A stretch of DNA of 53,651 nucleotides from Sphaerosporella brunnea (Eukaryota > Ascomycota > Pezizomycetes > Pezizales > Pyronemataceae): positions 1 through 53,651 of the forward strand of contig VXIS01000329.1 of NCBI GenBank assembly GCA_008704415.1, given 5' to 3'. The translations under genes and the position numbers were made by a program. Under the pieces are notes generated by a model. That model was not told where the DNA came from, did not search any database, and was given only the letters and a program-made list of their open reading frames with translations. This document shows, piece after piece, positions 18,627 through 28,910 of the stretch (within the stretch, counting starts at the first letter, position 1; every line of letters begins with the position of its first letter).

Positions 18627-20710
18627 TGCTCCGGCCTACCTTCATCGTCCGACTCCTGGTGGTATATTACCTCCTGCGGGCCGCTGTCACTCTGGAAGTC
18701 GTAGGAGGTGAGGTTGCCCGATTCGGTCCGGTGAAGCCCGTCCCCGAGCTCGTCGAAGTACTCGGTTCCTTCCAAGGCGTAGGTCCTGGGACGCGCCGGT
18801 GCGCCACGTGAGCACTCGAAAGAGAAGTGCATCTGGTTCGGAGCTCCGGCTTTTTCACATAAGCTGCAAGGACGTTTGATGAAAACCGGTTTGCCTTGGA
18901 AGTTGAGGTAGGACCGTACCATTTTCCCGGTCTCCGGATTCAGGCGATTTTTTATCGTGGTCTTGCGATCTTGGCCGCTGCGGTCCTGGCTCCCACGATC
19001 CATGCCGCTCCTATCCACGGCTTTACCTTTGTTCTTCTGATACCGAGGGGTGGCCGAGCCGAAACTCGCGCCTGCTGATTGCTGGCCGGGAAACCGATTG
19101 ACGGTCCTCGGTTGGTATTCCATCGGAACGAAGTTTTCGGGGGCGAATATTCTGCCAGGCGAACGAGTAATGGCAGGAGAAGTGCGGTCGTAGTCCATCA
19201 TTTCCCCAATCAAGGCATCAATATCAGATTTCTCTTTGCAAAACCGCACGACATCCGTATCCATCACAGCCTTCATTTTTAAAATGATGTTGGCATTATC
19301 GGCTCCTTCATACGCCCGCTTGAGCAGGCGGTATTTCCTGATTCCGAAGGCAGCCCAACTCTCACCTGGTTGCCGCCTATGGGAGTCCGCTTCGTGTTGC
19401 ATCACCCCCAGGTCCGGTTTGAACCGAGTGCGGAGCAGGGTCTTGAAACGATCCCAGCATCCATCTCCCGTCGTGACGAATAGGTGCACAGCGGACGGCT
19501 GTGTCAGGTACCAGTCTCGCATGGGGTCTCCGTTTGCGAAACAGCGATGCAACACATGGGGACAGACCGCCGATTCACCGAAAGAGGTCACAATGTGGTC
19601 CATGTGTGATATCCACTCCTCCAGGTCTTCGCCAAAGAGGATCTGTAGAAGGTCACCCGGATTAAACCTCGGCTTTGCCGGACCACCCGTGGTGGGAGCC
19701 GAAACGTAGATGCTGGTCGGGCTGATGGGTGTGGTGGGACCATTCCATTGCCCGTTATGGATCAAAGCACGCTCTTGTTCAATCGCGGCTTTCTTCGCCT
19801 GTATGTTGTCTAGTTCCGCTCGCAAAACTTCGTCTCGTGCCGCAGGGTCATCCGGCTTGCGACCCAGTTCCAGCTTTAGCTTCGCCATGCTAGCATCGAT
19901 CATTTGCTGGAATTGACTGAGAAGTCCGGCGTTTGGATCCGGGGGGTGGAGGCTTGACCTCCTCGAGGGGTCTGCTCCGGCTCCGCTACCGCTCGGTCCC
20001 GTCGTGGACATCGTTGTGAAATCGGGTGTTTGGGATGGGGATGGAGGTGGGTCAGATAACTCGCTCTCTGAGGACTCGTGGTCTTGGGAACGTTCGGCCA
20101 ACCACTGATCCAGCTGGAGCTGTTCTCGCTCCCTACGGGCTGCTTCGAGTAGTCGTGCCTGTTGCCTTGTTTCCGGAGCCACGTCTATTAAGAACCGTGC
20201 AACCGCAATGGGGAACACAAGGGCCTGTTTCAGGATTCGAGCGCCAACGCAGACTGCCTCCCAGGAAGGGATGAAACTCCAATCGCTGGTAGTGGCCGGC
20301 TTCGAGTCGATGAGTGAACGTCGGTAACTTGGAGATTGCGGGGGAGATTCCGGCTCTTCTATCTCGTCTGCCTTAAGAGTTGTGGTCTTTCGGTTGAGAA
20401 CGACTCCCAAACGTTGCAGGGCAGTGAAAGGTTGGTCCAGTTGCTGTCCGAATACTACCGGAAGACCTACGTCGAAGGTCTGGCGGACCACAAGCTGGTG
20501 CTGCTCGGAGGTGCCCGGGACGGTTGGATGTAGCGGGCTCGAACCGGGAGAAGCTGGTATCTGAAGTCGAGTGGTCCTGCTCTGTCGGGTCGGGTTCCGC
20601 TTCCAGTATTCACCGTCGAGGGTCGAGGAGAGGTCCCGAAGCTTCCGACGTTTAACTGACGGAGAGTTGTTAGTTGGCTGCTTGTAATCCCGTTTACGGG
20701 TTACGTCCAT
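18602..20710 (-). CDS. gag: Gag polyprotein (702 aa)
   Basis: ATG at 20710 (MDVTRKRDYKQ); the frame is open for 13 codons further upstream but without an ATG. N-terminal half is basic and low-complexity. A short helical segment (KLKLELGRKPDD...LDNIQAKKAAIEQERA) precedes the capsid-like Retrotrans_gag region EDLEEWISHMDHIVTSFG...CWDRFKTLLRTRF...YRLLKRAYEGADN. Near the C-terminus a single Cys/His box CSLCEKAGAPNQMHFSFEC has spacing C-x2-C-x9-H-x4-C; the usual retroviral knuckle is C-x2-C-x4-H-x4-C, so the loop is five residues longer. The last residues GNGNGGW are encoded by the frameshift signal. Role: assembly of the virus-like particle and RNA packaging. Confidence 0.93.
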   Translation of the reverse strand: MDVTRKRDYKQPTNNSPSVKRRKLRDLSSTLDGEYWKRNPTRQSRTTRLQIPASPGSSPLHPTVPGTSEQHQLVVRQTFDVGLPVVFGQQLDQPFTALQRLGVVLNRKTTTLKADEIEEPESPPQSPSYRRSLIDSKPATTSDWSFIPSWEAVCVGARILKQALVFPIAVARFLIDVAPETRQQARLLEAARREREQLQLDQWLAERSQDHESSESELSDPPPSPSQTPDFTTMSTTGPSGSGAGADPSRRSSLHPPDPNAGLLSQFQQMIDASMAKLKLELGRKPDDPAARDEVLRAELDNIQAKKAAIEQERALIHNGQWNGPTTPISPTSIYVSAPTTGGPAKPRFNPGDLLQILFGEDLEEWISHMDHIVTSFGESAVCPHVLHRCFANGDPMRDWYLTQPSAVHLFVTTGDGCWDRFKTLLRTRFKPDLGVMQHEADSHRRQPGESWAAFGIRKYRLLKRAYEGADNANIILKMKAVMDTDVVRFCKEKSDIDALIGEMMDYDRTSPAITRSPGRIFAPENFVPMEYQPRTVNRFPGQQSAGASFGSATPRYQKNKGKAVDRSGMDRGSQDRSGQDRKTTIKNRLNPETGKMVRSYLNFQGKPVFIKRPCSLCEKAGAPNQMHFSFECSRGAPARPRTYALEGTEYFDELGDGLHRTESGNLTSYDFQSDSGPQEVIYHQESDDEGRPEQGNGNGGW

Positions 20711-20871
20711 CAGCGGCCTGCTGTAGTCAGGCCGCGGAGAGGAAACCACTTAGCAGTTTGAAGCAGCCGGAATTTCGAAGTGTCGAAAGGTTGGTCGTGG
20801 CGGCGGGGGATTCGAAAGAAAAGGAAAGAAAGAAGAGAGAACGAAAAACGAAGTTTGGTACGGAGGTTTTA

Positions 20872-20889
20872 CGAGTCCTTGACGCCAGA
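20872..20889 (-). promoter_or_regulatory. Candidate primer-binding site
   Basis: The bases just inside the 5' LTR on the element strand read TCTGGCGTCAAGGACTCG. A TGG two bases after the LTR end is the expected complement of a tRNA 3' CCA. I could not match the following bases to a particular tRNA, so the primer is unassigned. Confidence 0.45.
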
Positions 20890-21066
20890 TGTGAACCCTG
20901 ACGTCGCGTTACGAGCGATAGGGGTCACGACAAGCGTAAGAAGCTATGAAGTTGGCAAGAAGAAGTGAATTGTGAAGGATAGAGAGCTAAGCTCTCGGTA
21001 GCCAACAACTAAATACTATCAACAAGCGAATCTTAGTCATCCCCGCTTAGTCACCCTGGTGTGACA
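20890..21066 (-). repeat. 5' LTR of the gypsy element
   Basis: 177 bp, same sequence as 13235-13411. Holds the element promoter on the minus strand. Confidence 0.95.
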
Positions 21067-21071
21067 CGTGC
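21067..21071. repeat. Target-site duplication, right copy (CGTGC)
   Basis: Matches 13230-13234 exactly. Confidence 0.9.
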
Positions 21072-21943
21072 TGGCCAAAAGGAGTAAATATTGTCTCCGT
21101 GACGGCCGACATGAAAGTCCTTGTAATAACCAACAATGGACTGCTGTGTCGACGTTCATCGCTGCGACTCTATCGCGCCCCACAGCTCGTGAAACCTTTG
21201 TACGTTGAGACCGCTGGCTGGAAAAACAAGCATGATCAGCGACAGCCGCAGCAAATTCAAAACTGTTGAACGCAGAAACTGACCTGACCTGTCGCTTGAA
21301 CCATTAGGGGGAAAAGCCAACTCTGGATGGTCCGCCGGTGGCGAAAGGAATGAGGATAACACCTCCAGATGCCGAATATATTTGGATGCTGACCTAACAC
21401 CGTACAACATGAGGTTGACCATACTGGATAAACCAACCAGGGTAATTGGTTGAAACGTCCGTTGCGCGTCAAGCTGAGGGTATGCAAACGAGCCCCTGCA
21501 AAATATTCACGTTGTCGCGGTTGCGGTGGGTGGATGCTGTGGGGGACGTCAACAGCCCTATGGGAGGTGTTATAAAATGCGGTATTTGAAAACGCCACGG
21601 TCGACTATGTATATCCCAATTCTAACGCGTCGTTCCAAGTCGTTGCCGCCCGAGGCAGACCCAAACAACCCGATGGTGTGTTTATATATCATCACTCGAC
21701 GGGAGCCTAGCCCGTCGTTTCAACAGCTTTGAATCAGGGTATCGCTTGCCTGCCAGAGCGCCGTGATGAAATCGGACCACCGCACGCGGGTATTTGATTG
21801 AAGTTCAGAAATGTCTCAGCAGCGGCCTAAGATGCTCGATCAGAATGTGACCAACGCAACGTGCGACAATGTCACAAGAACGTATTATTCCGACGACATT
21901 GAACAAAAGCGACGAAAACGGCTGCATCCCGCCACCGGACCTA
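21072..21943. other. Right flank of the retrotransposon
   Basis: Several short frames on both strands, none recognisable. No supported gene. Confidence 0.4.
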
Positions 21944-22393
21944 TCACAGCTCCGGCGACGACTCCCGCTTCATTTCATCCCCGCTCCCCAGCAGTGCGGG
22001 GCGTGTATACGCCTCCGGTGGGGTCTCCGGCACCTCCAACAGGTCGTCGACCTTTTTCACGCTTGGGGTCGTGGGAATGTACATCTGCTCCGGAGCCGCA
22101 GAAAAAGCGGGGAGAGTGGTTTTGACCGGCGTCTTGGGGGCAGGGGTCTTCGGGGGCGCTGGTTTGTCTATTGCATTGTGAGCACTGGTTACTGTTGGAC
22201 CCAACGGCAGCGGAGTCCTACAGATTGACGGAGCCAGCGGGGATGACAGCTCATCTGGACTTAGGCCCTCGGTGTTGAGCTTGGGCTTTGGCCGCACAGG
22301 TGTGGCGGGCAGAAGTGATCCTGGCGAGCTGGAAGAGAAAGGGGGCTCTGCAGGGGTGGGCGTGGCGGTGAGGGGCGGGGCTGATGGCGGCAT
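21944..22393 (-). CDS. Proline-rich hypothetical protein (149 aa)
   Basis: Start chosen at the ATG opening MPPSAPPLTATPTPAEPP because the frame upstream of it looks non-coding; 22507 is an alternative start. The protein is Pro/Ser/Thr-rich throughout with repeated short TPxPP and KTP elements (APPKTPAPKTPVKTTLP), ends SGDEMKRESSPEL, and lacks any recognisable fold, signal peptide or membrane segment. Probably intrinsically disordered. Could be one exon of a longer gene. Confidence 0.4.
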   Translation of the reverse strand: MPPSAPPLTATPTPAEPPFSSSSPGSLLPATPVRPKPKLNTEGLSPDELSSPLAPSICRTPLPLGPTVTSAHNAIDKPAPPKTPAPKTPVKTTLPAFSAAPEQMYIPTTPSVKKVDDLLEVPETPPEAYTRPALLGSGDEMKRESSPEL

Positions 22394-23227
22394 TGTGGCA
22401 GCCCCGGGGTAGCGTGACCTCCTGTGAAGCAGCTGTTTATATTTGACTGGAAAGTAACGAGACGTCACTGCCCAGCACTCGGTAGCCTGTGGATTCACTG
22501 ATCGCATCGCTTTAACGCATGGCAGGGCGGGTTTGCTCGCGTTGCATGCAATGCATACCGCGAAAGTATGGTACTTTACAGTGCAAACTATACTTCAATC
22601 TTGAGTTCCGGAATATGGGTCAAGGCGCGGTATACAGGTGTATTCAGACACAATGTTTTAAAGAGCGTACGCGCTTTTTTTTTTTGTAAAATATGGTACC
22701 GTATACATAGTGAAGATGCCGGTCCCAAAACCACACGCCCCAGCCACGAACCTGACTTGAAGGCCGCGACAAGAGACGCCGAATGCACTGCACCGTCCCC
22801 ACATCAAGGCATCCAGGCGGAGACGCGGAGTGAACAGCGGGCCTCGCACTGTCAGCCTGAGGGAGAACCGGAGCAACCTCAGACGAGCCACGTGTAAAGA
22901 CGACCATCGCTAAATCAAGCACGCCCAAGGCAGCAGCTCACCATGCGTGGAAACGGATCATTCGTTACCTTCATACCCAACAGGCAGCGTGAGAAGCAAA
23001 AGCAGCGCTGCAGCTCTCAACCGTGCTCGGTGCTGCTGTGGAGGACTTGGCACGGATATTGGGGGAATCTGTGACAGCGGTGATGCTTGCAGCAGGTGCA
23101 TCCTCAGGCAATCTGATAGTCAGTAAATCACCTGTCGGTGTCATGTGTTTTCGGTGAGATACGATATCGCCCCAAATCGTTATGTTCTGTCATCCAGCGC
23201 CCTTTTGAGTTGATGTTATCTCACATC
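22394..23227. other. Intergenic / repeat-derived region
   Basis: No supported gene. Contains a T10-11 tract near 22677. Confidence 0.4.
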
Positions 23228-23399
23228 TCACTGAAATCCTATCACACCGAAATGCCTGAGTACCGAGTGACCGGAAATCACTCTGTCCTTTGCCCCCATC
23301 ATTCTTGGATACTGGATTGCCATGATTCCGAGTTTCGATATGTTGATAAAATAAAGGGGGTATTCAGAAGGGGATGAATCCGGGCCTTGTAGCTTCCGT

Positions 23400-23959
23400 G
23401 GCCACCATGGCCGATTCAATCCTCCTCCCCTCACTCGTCCACACACGGCGATGAGGAGTCGTCCTCCTCTGCCACGGATTGCCCAACTCTCGTGGGAGTC
23501 CCTCGTGTGGAGCTTCTCCTGGAGGTAGGTAATCTGATCGGATGCCAGGCCGGAGCTGCTGGTACTACTGACCTCTGGGTGGCGTCTCAAGAAGCGCATG
23601 GTGAAGTGATCACCAATAGTTGCTTGGGGTTGTCCCCCACGCCAGTTCACAATCTCAAGTGCCATCTGCAGCACCTCCTTATGCCTTAGTGCGAACCCCA
23701 ACGCGTCTCTATCCTCAACCCAGAGTACCATTTCGTTCTCCTCCTCTGGGGCCAGGGTTTGCTCATTCTGGCGGGCTTCTCTGGCTGGGCGGGTGCGGCC
23801 GGGGAGGCGGTTGTGGAGGGTGTTCTTATGGATCCCCCATTGGTCTGCTACATGCTTTATCTTCGCCTCTGGATGCTCCTCATGATCCTTGAGTGCTTTG
23901 GCTATTCTCTCCTTCCGAGCCTCGTACTTTTTGGCCTTTTTATTGCGTCGGTGCGGCAT
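23400..23959 (-). pseudogene. Pogo/Fot1-like transposase, N-terminal part only (internally deleted)
   Basis: ATG at 23959. The basic N-terminus MPHRRNKKAKKYEARKERI leads into a psq-type helix-turn-helix (VADQWGIHKNTLHNRL) and then a Tc5/CENP-B-type second helix-turn-helix: LAPEEENEMVLWVEDRDALG ... TMRFLRRHPEVSSTSS. This is the DNA-binding half of Tc1/mariner pogo-group transposases. The DDE catalytic domain that should follow is absent: soon after LASDQITYLQEKL the DNA changes to a segment (23400-23500) encoding, in another frame, QSVAEEDDSSSP, the same tail found at 25060 (+) and 28210 (-). An internal deletion therefore joined head to tail. Non-functional as a transposase. Confidence 0.75.
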
Positions 23960-24366
23960 CGTAAGGGTGGTGTTGTTCAGGTGCGTTGCGACTGGACGTC
24001 ATAACCTGTGCACAACAGGCCAGCCATGCACAATCGCTGCGCCGTCGACGATATGTCGAGCGGCTACAAAATCCGATGCATTGTTGGAGTAGACTATCCT
24101 CAACCATGCTGTCAAGTGCAAGCCGCCATCATATCTGAAAAATACAATCTTCGTTCTATATCTTTTATCCGTTTGTCAATGCCTGCACTAAGCAAAATCC
24201 GTTTGCACTGTTGCTTTATCTTAGAGCCTCATGCGAAGCTCCGGCCAGCGATTGCAAGATAGCACAAAGACTTGTTTGGTGGAAAGAGTTTGTACCAGCA
24301 ATTTCACAGCATTACCCGCATCTGTTTTGGCGGTTTGGGAAGGATCGCATAGTGGCGCGGACGTGG
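23960..24366. other. Spacer, no gene seen
   Basis: 407 bp without recognisable content. Confidence 0.4.
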
Positions 24367-25026
24367 CTACTTAAACACTCTTTCGTAATTAGGTAGATGC
24401 TCAGAACAACCTAGTCGGACTGATGCTGAGGTATTGTCCCCCGAGGGCGCGCGCAGGCTGTAGCGTACAAAATGCGTCCCGAACAACCTTGAAATCTCAC
24501 CACCAAGACTGTGCGATTCTTCCACAATCTGCTTGATTGATAAAGCCTTCGCCGCGGAGTGGCTATCCGGAGTCAGAGACACGGCTGGGGGACACTTCAT
24601 GGGTGCGCCGTAGGTATAGTACAAGAGGGTCTCGCACCGCTTGTCCAGCTGCAGGAACATGTCGTACTTGAGCTCGCCCAGCACAGCCACTTTGACCCAA
24701 TCATAGCTGGCGTGTACGTGAAGACATGGACAGTCCGGTCCGTGTGGGGATGTTGGAGGATGCGCTAACCAGATGTTTGCCATGACCACTCCGAAGTGAG
24801 GCATCCGGGGCCTGAAGATTGCAACAACTGCTGGTACGCCACGAACGACTGAATCACCTCCTCCTGCTTGGGTATCGAGGGAAGGGGTGGCGGAGGAGGA
24901 GGCAGGGACTGAGCCGCGTCGGTTTCGGGGAAGAAGGTAAGTGGAGTCGTGCTTGGCGTCCACTTTCGCCAGGCGACCGTCCAGCTCCCTCAACAGTTTG
25001 GGATCCACGATTGAGTGAGTGGTCAT
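24367..25026 (-). CDS. Hypothetical protein, 219 aa
   Basis: ATG-to-stop frame of 219 residues, not recognised. It begins MTTHSIVDPKLLRELDGRL, passes a Ser/Gly-rich linker, then a Pro/His-rich stretch (RPRMPHFG ... PPTSPHGPDCPCLHVHASYD) and a more globular C-terminal half. The start codon sits right against the transposon-derived repeat at 25030, so the natural 5' end may have been replaced or the ORF may itself be transposon-associated. No motif supports a function. Confidence 0.35.
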   Translation of the reverse strand: MTTHSIVDPKLLRELDGRLAKVDAKHDSTYLLPRNRRGSVPASSSATPSLDTQAGGGDSVVRGVPAVVAIFRPRMPHFGVVMANIWLAHPPTSPHGPDCPCLHVHASYDWVKVAVLGELKYDMFLQLDKRCETLLYYTYGAPMKCPPAVSLTPDSHSAAKALSIKQIVEESHSLGGEISRLFGTHFVRYSLRAPSGDNTSASVRLGCSEHLPNYERVFK

Positions 25027-25029
25027 ATC

Positions 25030-25345
25030 TTGCAGTTTCTGCGAGATACAAAGATAGGACAGTCCGTGGCAGAGGAAGATGACTCGTCATCATCCAGTAA
25101 GGAGGAATCGGAGGTGGAGGAGTAATTCGGCCCAGGTGGCCATAGCTTTCTTTTCTGTTGTTACAGGCTTGTTTTCTTTCCTTTGTCCTCTTTCACACTT
25201 TGCCTTTCTGGCAGTTGGGTGGCCGCAGTTGACCTATGAAATTGCATCAATAAGGGGGCGGAGAGGACAAGGGCGGGGACGTGTAGTGGGTCTGTCATGA
25301 TCGTCAGCGGTCGCACACAGACAAAACTTGATTACAAACAAACAA
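25030..25345 (+). repeat. Transposon-derived repeat R1, copy A
   Basis: Begins with coding-like LQFLRDTKIGQSVAEEDDSS followed by stop, and ends TTGATTACAAAC. Clearly homologous along its length to the reverse complement of 27918-28255 (shared blocks such as GGCCGCAGTTGACC and GCATCAATAAG). The first part is also shared with 23400-23500. Confidence 0.8.
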
Positions 25346-25467
25346 ACAAAAATGAGTGGTCATCGAATCCATATCGTTGCTTAATCTGGGTGGTTTTGTG
25401 CAAGATAGAGGAAGGTTTCAAGCGACTGTTCTAACCACGCACTATAGTACTAAGCATTAGATAATAT

Positions 25468-26237
25468 TTACATGATTACCCAGCAGCCTTGACAGCTCTC
25501 AACAACCCAAATCATATGCCAACCCACTGAAGGCCTTCCTGCCTTGATGCAAACCTGGTGGAATGAAGGTGTGTTAATCCAGTCCGTCGCACACAACGAA
25601 ACTTCACTTTTCCATGTTTCCTTCAAGTTGTGAAAGCGTACCACCAACTTCCGAGAACCCGGCTCTTCAAAGCGCAATATACGAAGCTGTCCATAGAACT
25701 CTGCGGCTGGTTGCGGCATTTATTCGCAGAGAAGTGCGGTACCTCAAATAGCCGTTAGTATTCTGCAGGCTGCGATAGATCCATGATATGTTAACATATC
25801 TCAAGAGGTAGAGAGGGCCCAGTACTTTGGAAAGAAGCTTCGCCAGGAGAAGAAAGCCTGCGAAATCTGGACTCTGACAAGACAATCAACGGTTCTGTGA
25901 TAGAGATGGGTTTTCCTCGAAATGCAACCACAACAACGTGCTTGATGGAGAATAATAGGGCATCGAAATCCGCCGTTCCATCCCTTTCCCCCTGCCGTAA
26001 GGTCTGAATGGTTGCGGAGTTGATATTGGCAGGCTCATTAAAATTGTTTCCCAAAGACACCAAGCCCTTTCCACACCAGTACACGGAGCTTTGCATTGTT
26101 GGCCACTCTCGCATAGCGTCCAGGTTGGCGGGAAAGACTCGTTTTCTGGGGTGGCGGAAGAAGCGAAATGCACCCCATGTTGCCAGATTCAAAATCCCCA
26201 TAGCAAGCGCTTTGAACGGAGTCGAGCTAGGTGACAT
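25468..26237 (-). CDS. Hypothetical protein, probably spliced
   Basis: Two open segments on the minus strand probably belong together: 26237 to about 25880 (MSPSSTPFKALAMG ... WPTMQSSVYWCGKGLVSLG ... DFDALLFSIKHVVVVAFRG) and 25719 to 25468 (MPQPAAEFYGQLRILRF ... TDWINTPSFHQ ... WHMIWVVESC). Stops separate them near 25800, so one intron or a disruption lies between. The piece FDALLFSIKHVVVV looks like a conserved core of a fungal uncharacterised family, but I cannot name it. No signal peptide. Boundaries are approximate. Confidence 0.4.
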
Positions 26238-26270
26238 CGATTGGGTGTGGCATTGAATAACATTGTGCTA

Positions 26271-26615
26271 AATGCTGCAAAAGCCTTCAGGGCGGGTTCG
26301 TGTTGATAATACGCCGAGACTCGGTGGATGCATGTTCTCAATGGTAGGCTCGCGGTATCTTATCTTCGACGTTCGGGTACTCGAGTGCGACGGGTATATC
26401 TCGTTTAACAAGGTCGTCGGCGAATGAATGTCCCTGAACGGAATCGAAAATAGCAGGTCTTCTCCATGGTCACACCCATCAGAAGGCCGTTGTCGATATC
26501 GAAGGTATAAGCCCCATTCGATTAAACCACGTTTGCCGCCAATCCAACGCGGCCAGTCGTTTTCTTCGTCTTCCTCTTCTTCCCACTGAATGAAAATTTC
26601 TGTTCGCTGCTTCAT
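26271..26615 (-). CDS. Hypothetical ORF, 115 aa
   Basis: ATG at 26615. Acidic start (EEEEDEENDWPRWIGG), then a basic stretch. It lies just upstream of the ORF starting at 26237 on the same strand and may be its first exon, but no convincing splice pair was found. Unrecognised. Confidence 0.25.
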
Positions 26616-27254
26616 CAAAGATACGCCATCAGCTCATACCACTTAATAAAGTTTCAAGACATACCTTTAACAGAAATCGCACTGAGTCTGGAAGCTATCG
26701 CAACAAACCATTGTATTGAGACGGGCTTCTCGTGTAATTAAGGCATGCGAATATTTGCCTGCAACAACTTAGCCCAATTTACTGCATTGGAGGCCCGGGT
26801 ATGTGAAACAACCGGTGATTTTGCAGGTAAAATATCCCCGAGAACCCATTGCGGATGGCTGCTGCCGATCGATCAGGTTGATGAAGCAAGTTTAGGAGAA
26901 AGGAAGATGGGGGGGAATTCACAGGACTAATATAGCGACTCGCTTGTGTGCGATCAGCGCATTGTGAGACAACAAAAGCCCCCAGTTTTTCCGCTCCTCG
27001 CGGGCAGCTTCCTGGCAGTCGATCCACTTCCCGCCACGACAGTTACCCCCTGGCTGGAGAAACAAGAGTGCGTGTCCCCAGCTACGAGACGTACCAAATG
27101 GTTCGGCCCTTCCGCAAAAAGTTGTGGGCTGGTCAAGGTTACGCGAAAACAGAAATTGACGGATTTGTGGACTGCCTGAAGACATTCTTGCATTTCGATG
27201 AAGTGAGATAACGTAGAAGCAAGACATCAGGGCGAAGCGAGACGACGCACCGCC

Positions 27255-27281
27255 AAAAAAAAAAAAAAAAAAAAAAAAACA
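27255..27281 (+). repeat. A27 homopolymer
   Basis: Uninterrupted run of 27 A on the plus strand. Could be the poly(A) tail of a retroposed copy; no target duplication or source gene was identified. Confidence 0.9.
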
Positions 27282-27359
27282 CTCGCTCACGACAGACGGT
27301 GCACTTGTTGGAGGGAGAGAGGTTTGAGCAGCCTCGTCCTTTGCGCTGGAGCCTGAGAT

Positions 27360-27780
27360 TCATTCAGGTTCCCTGGAGTGCCTCAAGGCCACCCTAGGGC
27401 GAGATGACGGGGCCGCTGTTGGTGCTGTTGGTGCAGTCGGGAGGCGTTTCTGGCTGGGGAGGTACCATGAGCTCAAACTGGACCCGTGTTGTACGACGAG
27501 TTGCTGACACTGGGATAGGAGTTCGTAGACCAGCGGGAGTTGTGTTTGGGCCAGTGCTTTCATCATTTTCTCTTCCGCTTCTTTCATCGCCACTAGGGCC
27601 TCCGTGCCTGCGATTACTCACTCTTTACTGACCACGCAACTATCTTTCTTTACACCCTTTGCCGCCTTGATCTCCTCTGCCAAGCGCTGCATTCCAATAT
27701 TGATAACGGTATTGTTGGTGAGGCTGTATTCAAGCGCAAGGGAGAAGTGAAGAATCGGATTTCTGAAACCACGCATTATT
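27360..27780 (-). pseudogene. Transposase C-terminal-like fragment, copy C
   Basis: Minus-strand reading gives NPILHFSLALEYSLTNN ... IGMQRLAEEIKAAKGVKKDS, a stop, then EAEEKMMKALAQTQLP. The pattern (hydrophobic helix, coiled coil, basic patch, E-A-E-E) resembles C-termini of pogo-type transposases. Homologous in inverted orientation to 28500-28910. Confidence 0.55.
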
Positions 27781-27917
27781 AGACTCTTCGGTCCTCTACA
27801 GTATTACAATGGCAACTGTCTTGAAGATTATCACCTTACAACGAACGTGGGGATCAGTCATCGTCATTTCTGCCCCTCTACAAGAAAAAACTTGCAAGCA
27901 AGGCTACGCTCTGTTCG

Positions 27918-28255
27918 TTTGTAATCAAGCTTATTGTGCGTATACGACCGCGAACGATAATGACACACCAACTGCCCATCCCCGCCCTTTTCCTGTCCGC
28001 CCTCTTATTGATGCGACCTCACGGGTCAACTGCGGCCCCACAACTACCAGAAGGAAAAAAGTAAAAGAAGCAGAAACAAAGGAAAGAAACAGGCCCGTAA
28101 TCAGCGGAAACAAAAGCCACGGCCACCGGGGCCAGATCACTCTTCCCCATCTGACCCTTCACCTTATTCGGACGATGGCGATGACTCCGAGTCATCCTCC
28201 TCCGCCACGGACTTGTCCAGCCTTAGTATCCCGCAGAAACTGCAGGTTATGCGGG
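27918..28255 (-). repeat. Transposon-derived repeat R1, copy B
   Basis: Reverse-complement homologue of 25030-25345, including the VAEEDDS coding remnant and the TTGATTACAAAC end. Confidence 0.8.
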
Positions 28256-28499
28256 GTGGCCGTCGCCTCCCGAAACAGCTCCGCTATTTATCGCCATCTA
28301 GCTGTGGTGCTTCCATCCCAGCTCTTTCTCCACGGGCAAGGCTACACTCGGAGCAATATAGAAGGCTTTCATGGAGGCGGGTATTGCACCGCCCGTATCG
28401 TCTTTCCCCGCTACCTCCACCTGCATTGAAGTCCTTTCCTCGTGCCAGAAAACCCTACACCAAGAACCAGCTGAGGACGTAACCCACTCAAGCACTGAA

Positions 28500-28910
28500 T
28501 GTCGTCAAAACTGCTGTTAATGGGAAAATCTGCAACCGAATCCTTCGCTTCTCTCTCGCGGTGGAAGACAACCTCACCAACAATAACATCGTCAACATTC
28601 GGATGCAGCGCTTGACAGAGGAGATCGAGGTGGCAAGGAATGTTAGGAAAGATACGTGGGCGGTCAGTAAAGCGTGAGTGATCACACGAAGGAAGCTGAG
28701 GAGAAAACGATGAAAGCACCCACCCACTGCCGGAGGAAGTCCCGACACTCCTGTGGCCCTCCCAGCTGTCCCAGTAACTCCTCGTACAACCCAGGCCCGG
28801 TTTCAGCTCGTGATGCCTCCACAGCCAGAAACCCTCCTGAGCATGCCAATAGCGGCGCTATCATCTCTCCCTGGGGCGGCCCTGAGGCACCCCAGGGGAG
28901 CTGACTGGGC
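28500..28910 (+). pseudogene. Transposase C-terminal-like fragment, copy D
   Basis: Plus-strand reading gives NRILRFSLAVEDNLTNNN ... IRMQRLTEEIEVARNVRKDTWAVSKA, a stop, then in a shifted frame EAEEKTMKAP. It matches copy C (27360-27780) residue by residue but in opposite orientation. Stops and frameshifts show it is dead. Confidence 0.55.

Larger units (their letters stand above)
13235..21066 (-). mobile_element. Complete Ty3/gypsy LTR retrotransposon
   Basis: 7832 bp bounded by two 177-bp LTRs and by CGTGC duplications. Coding strand is minus: 5' LTR 20890-21066, gag, pol, polypurine tract, 3' LTR 13235-13411. RT, integrase HHCC and DDE motifs are intact, and there is no frameshift or internal stop beyond the programmed gag/pol boundary. 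By eye the LTRs are identical over their full length, so the copy inserted recently and may be autonomous. The order RT, integrase, chromodomain-like segments places it near chromoviruses, but the RNase H domain is split (see pol). Confidence 0.96.
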
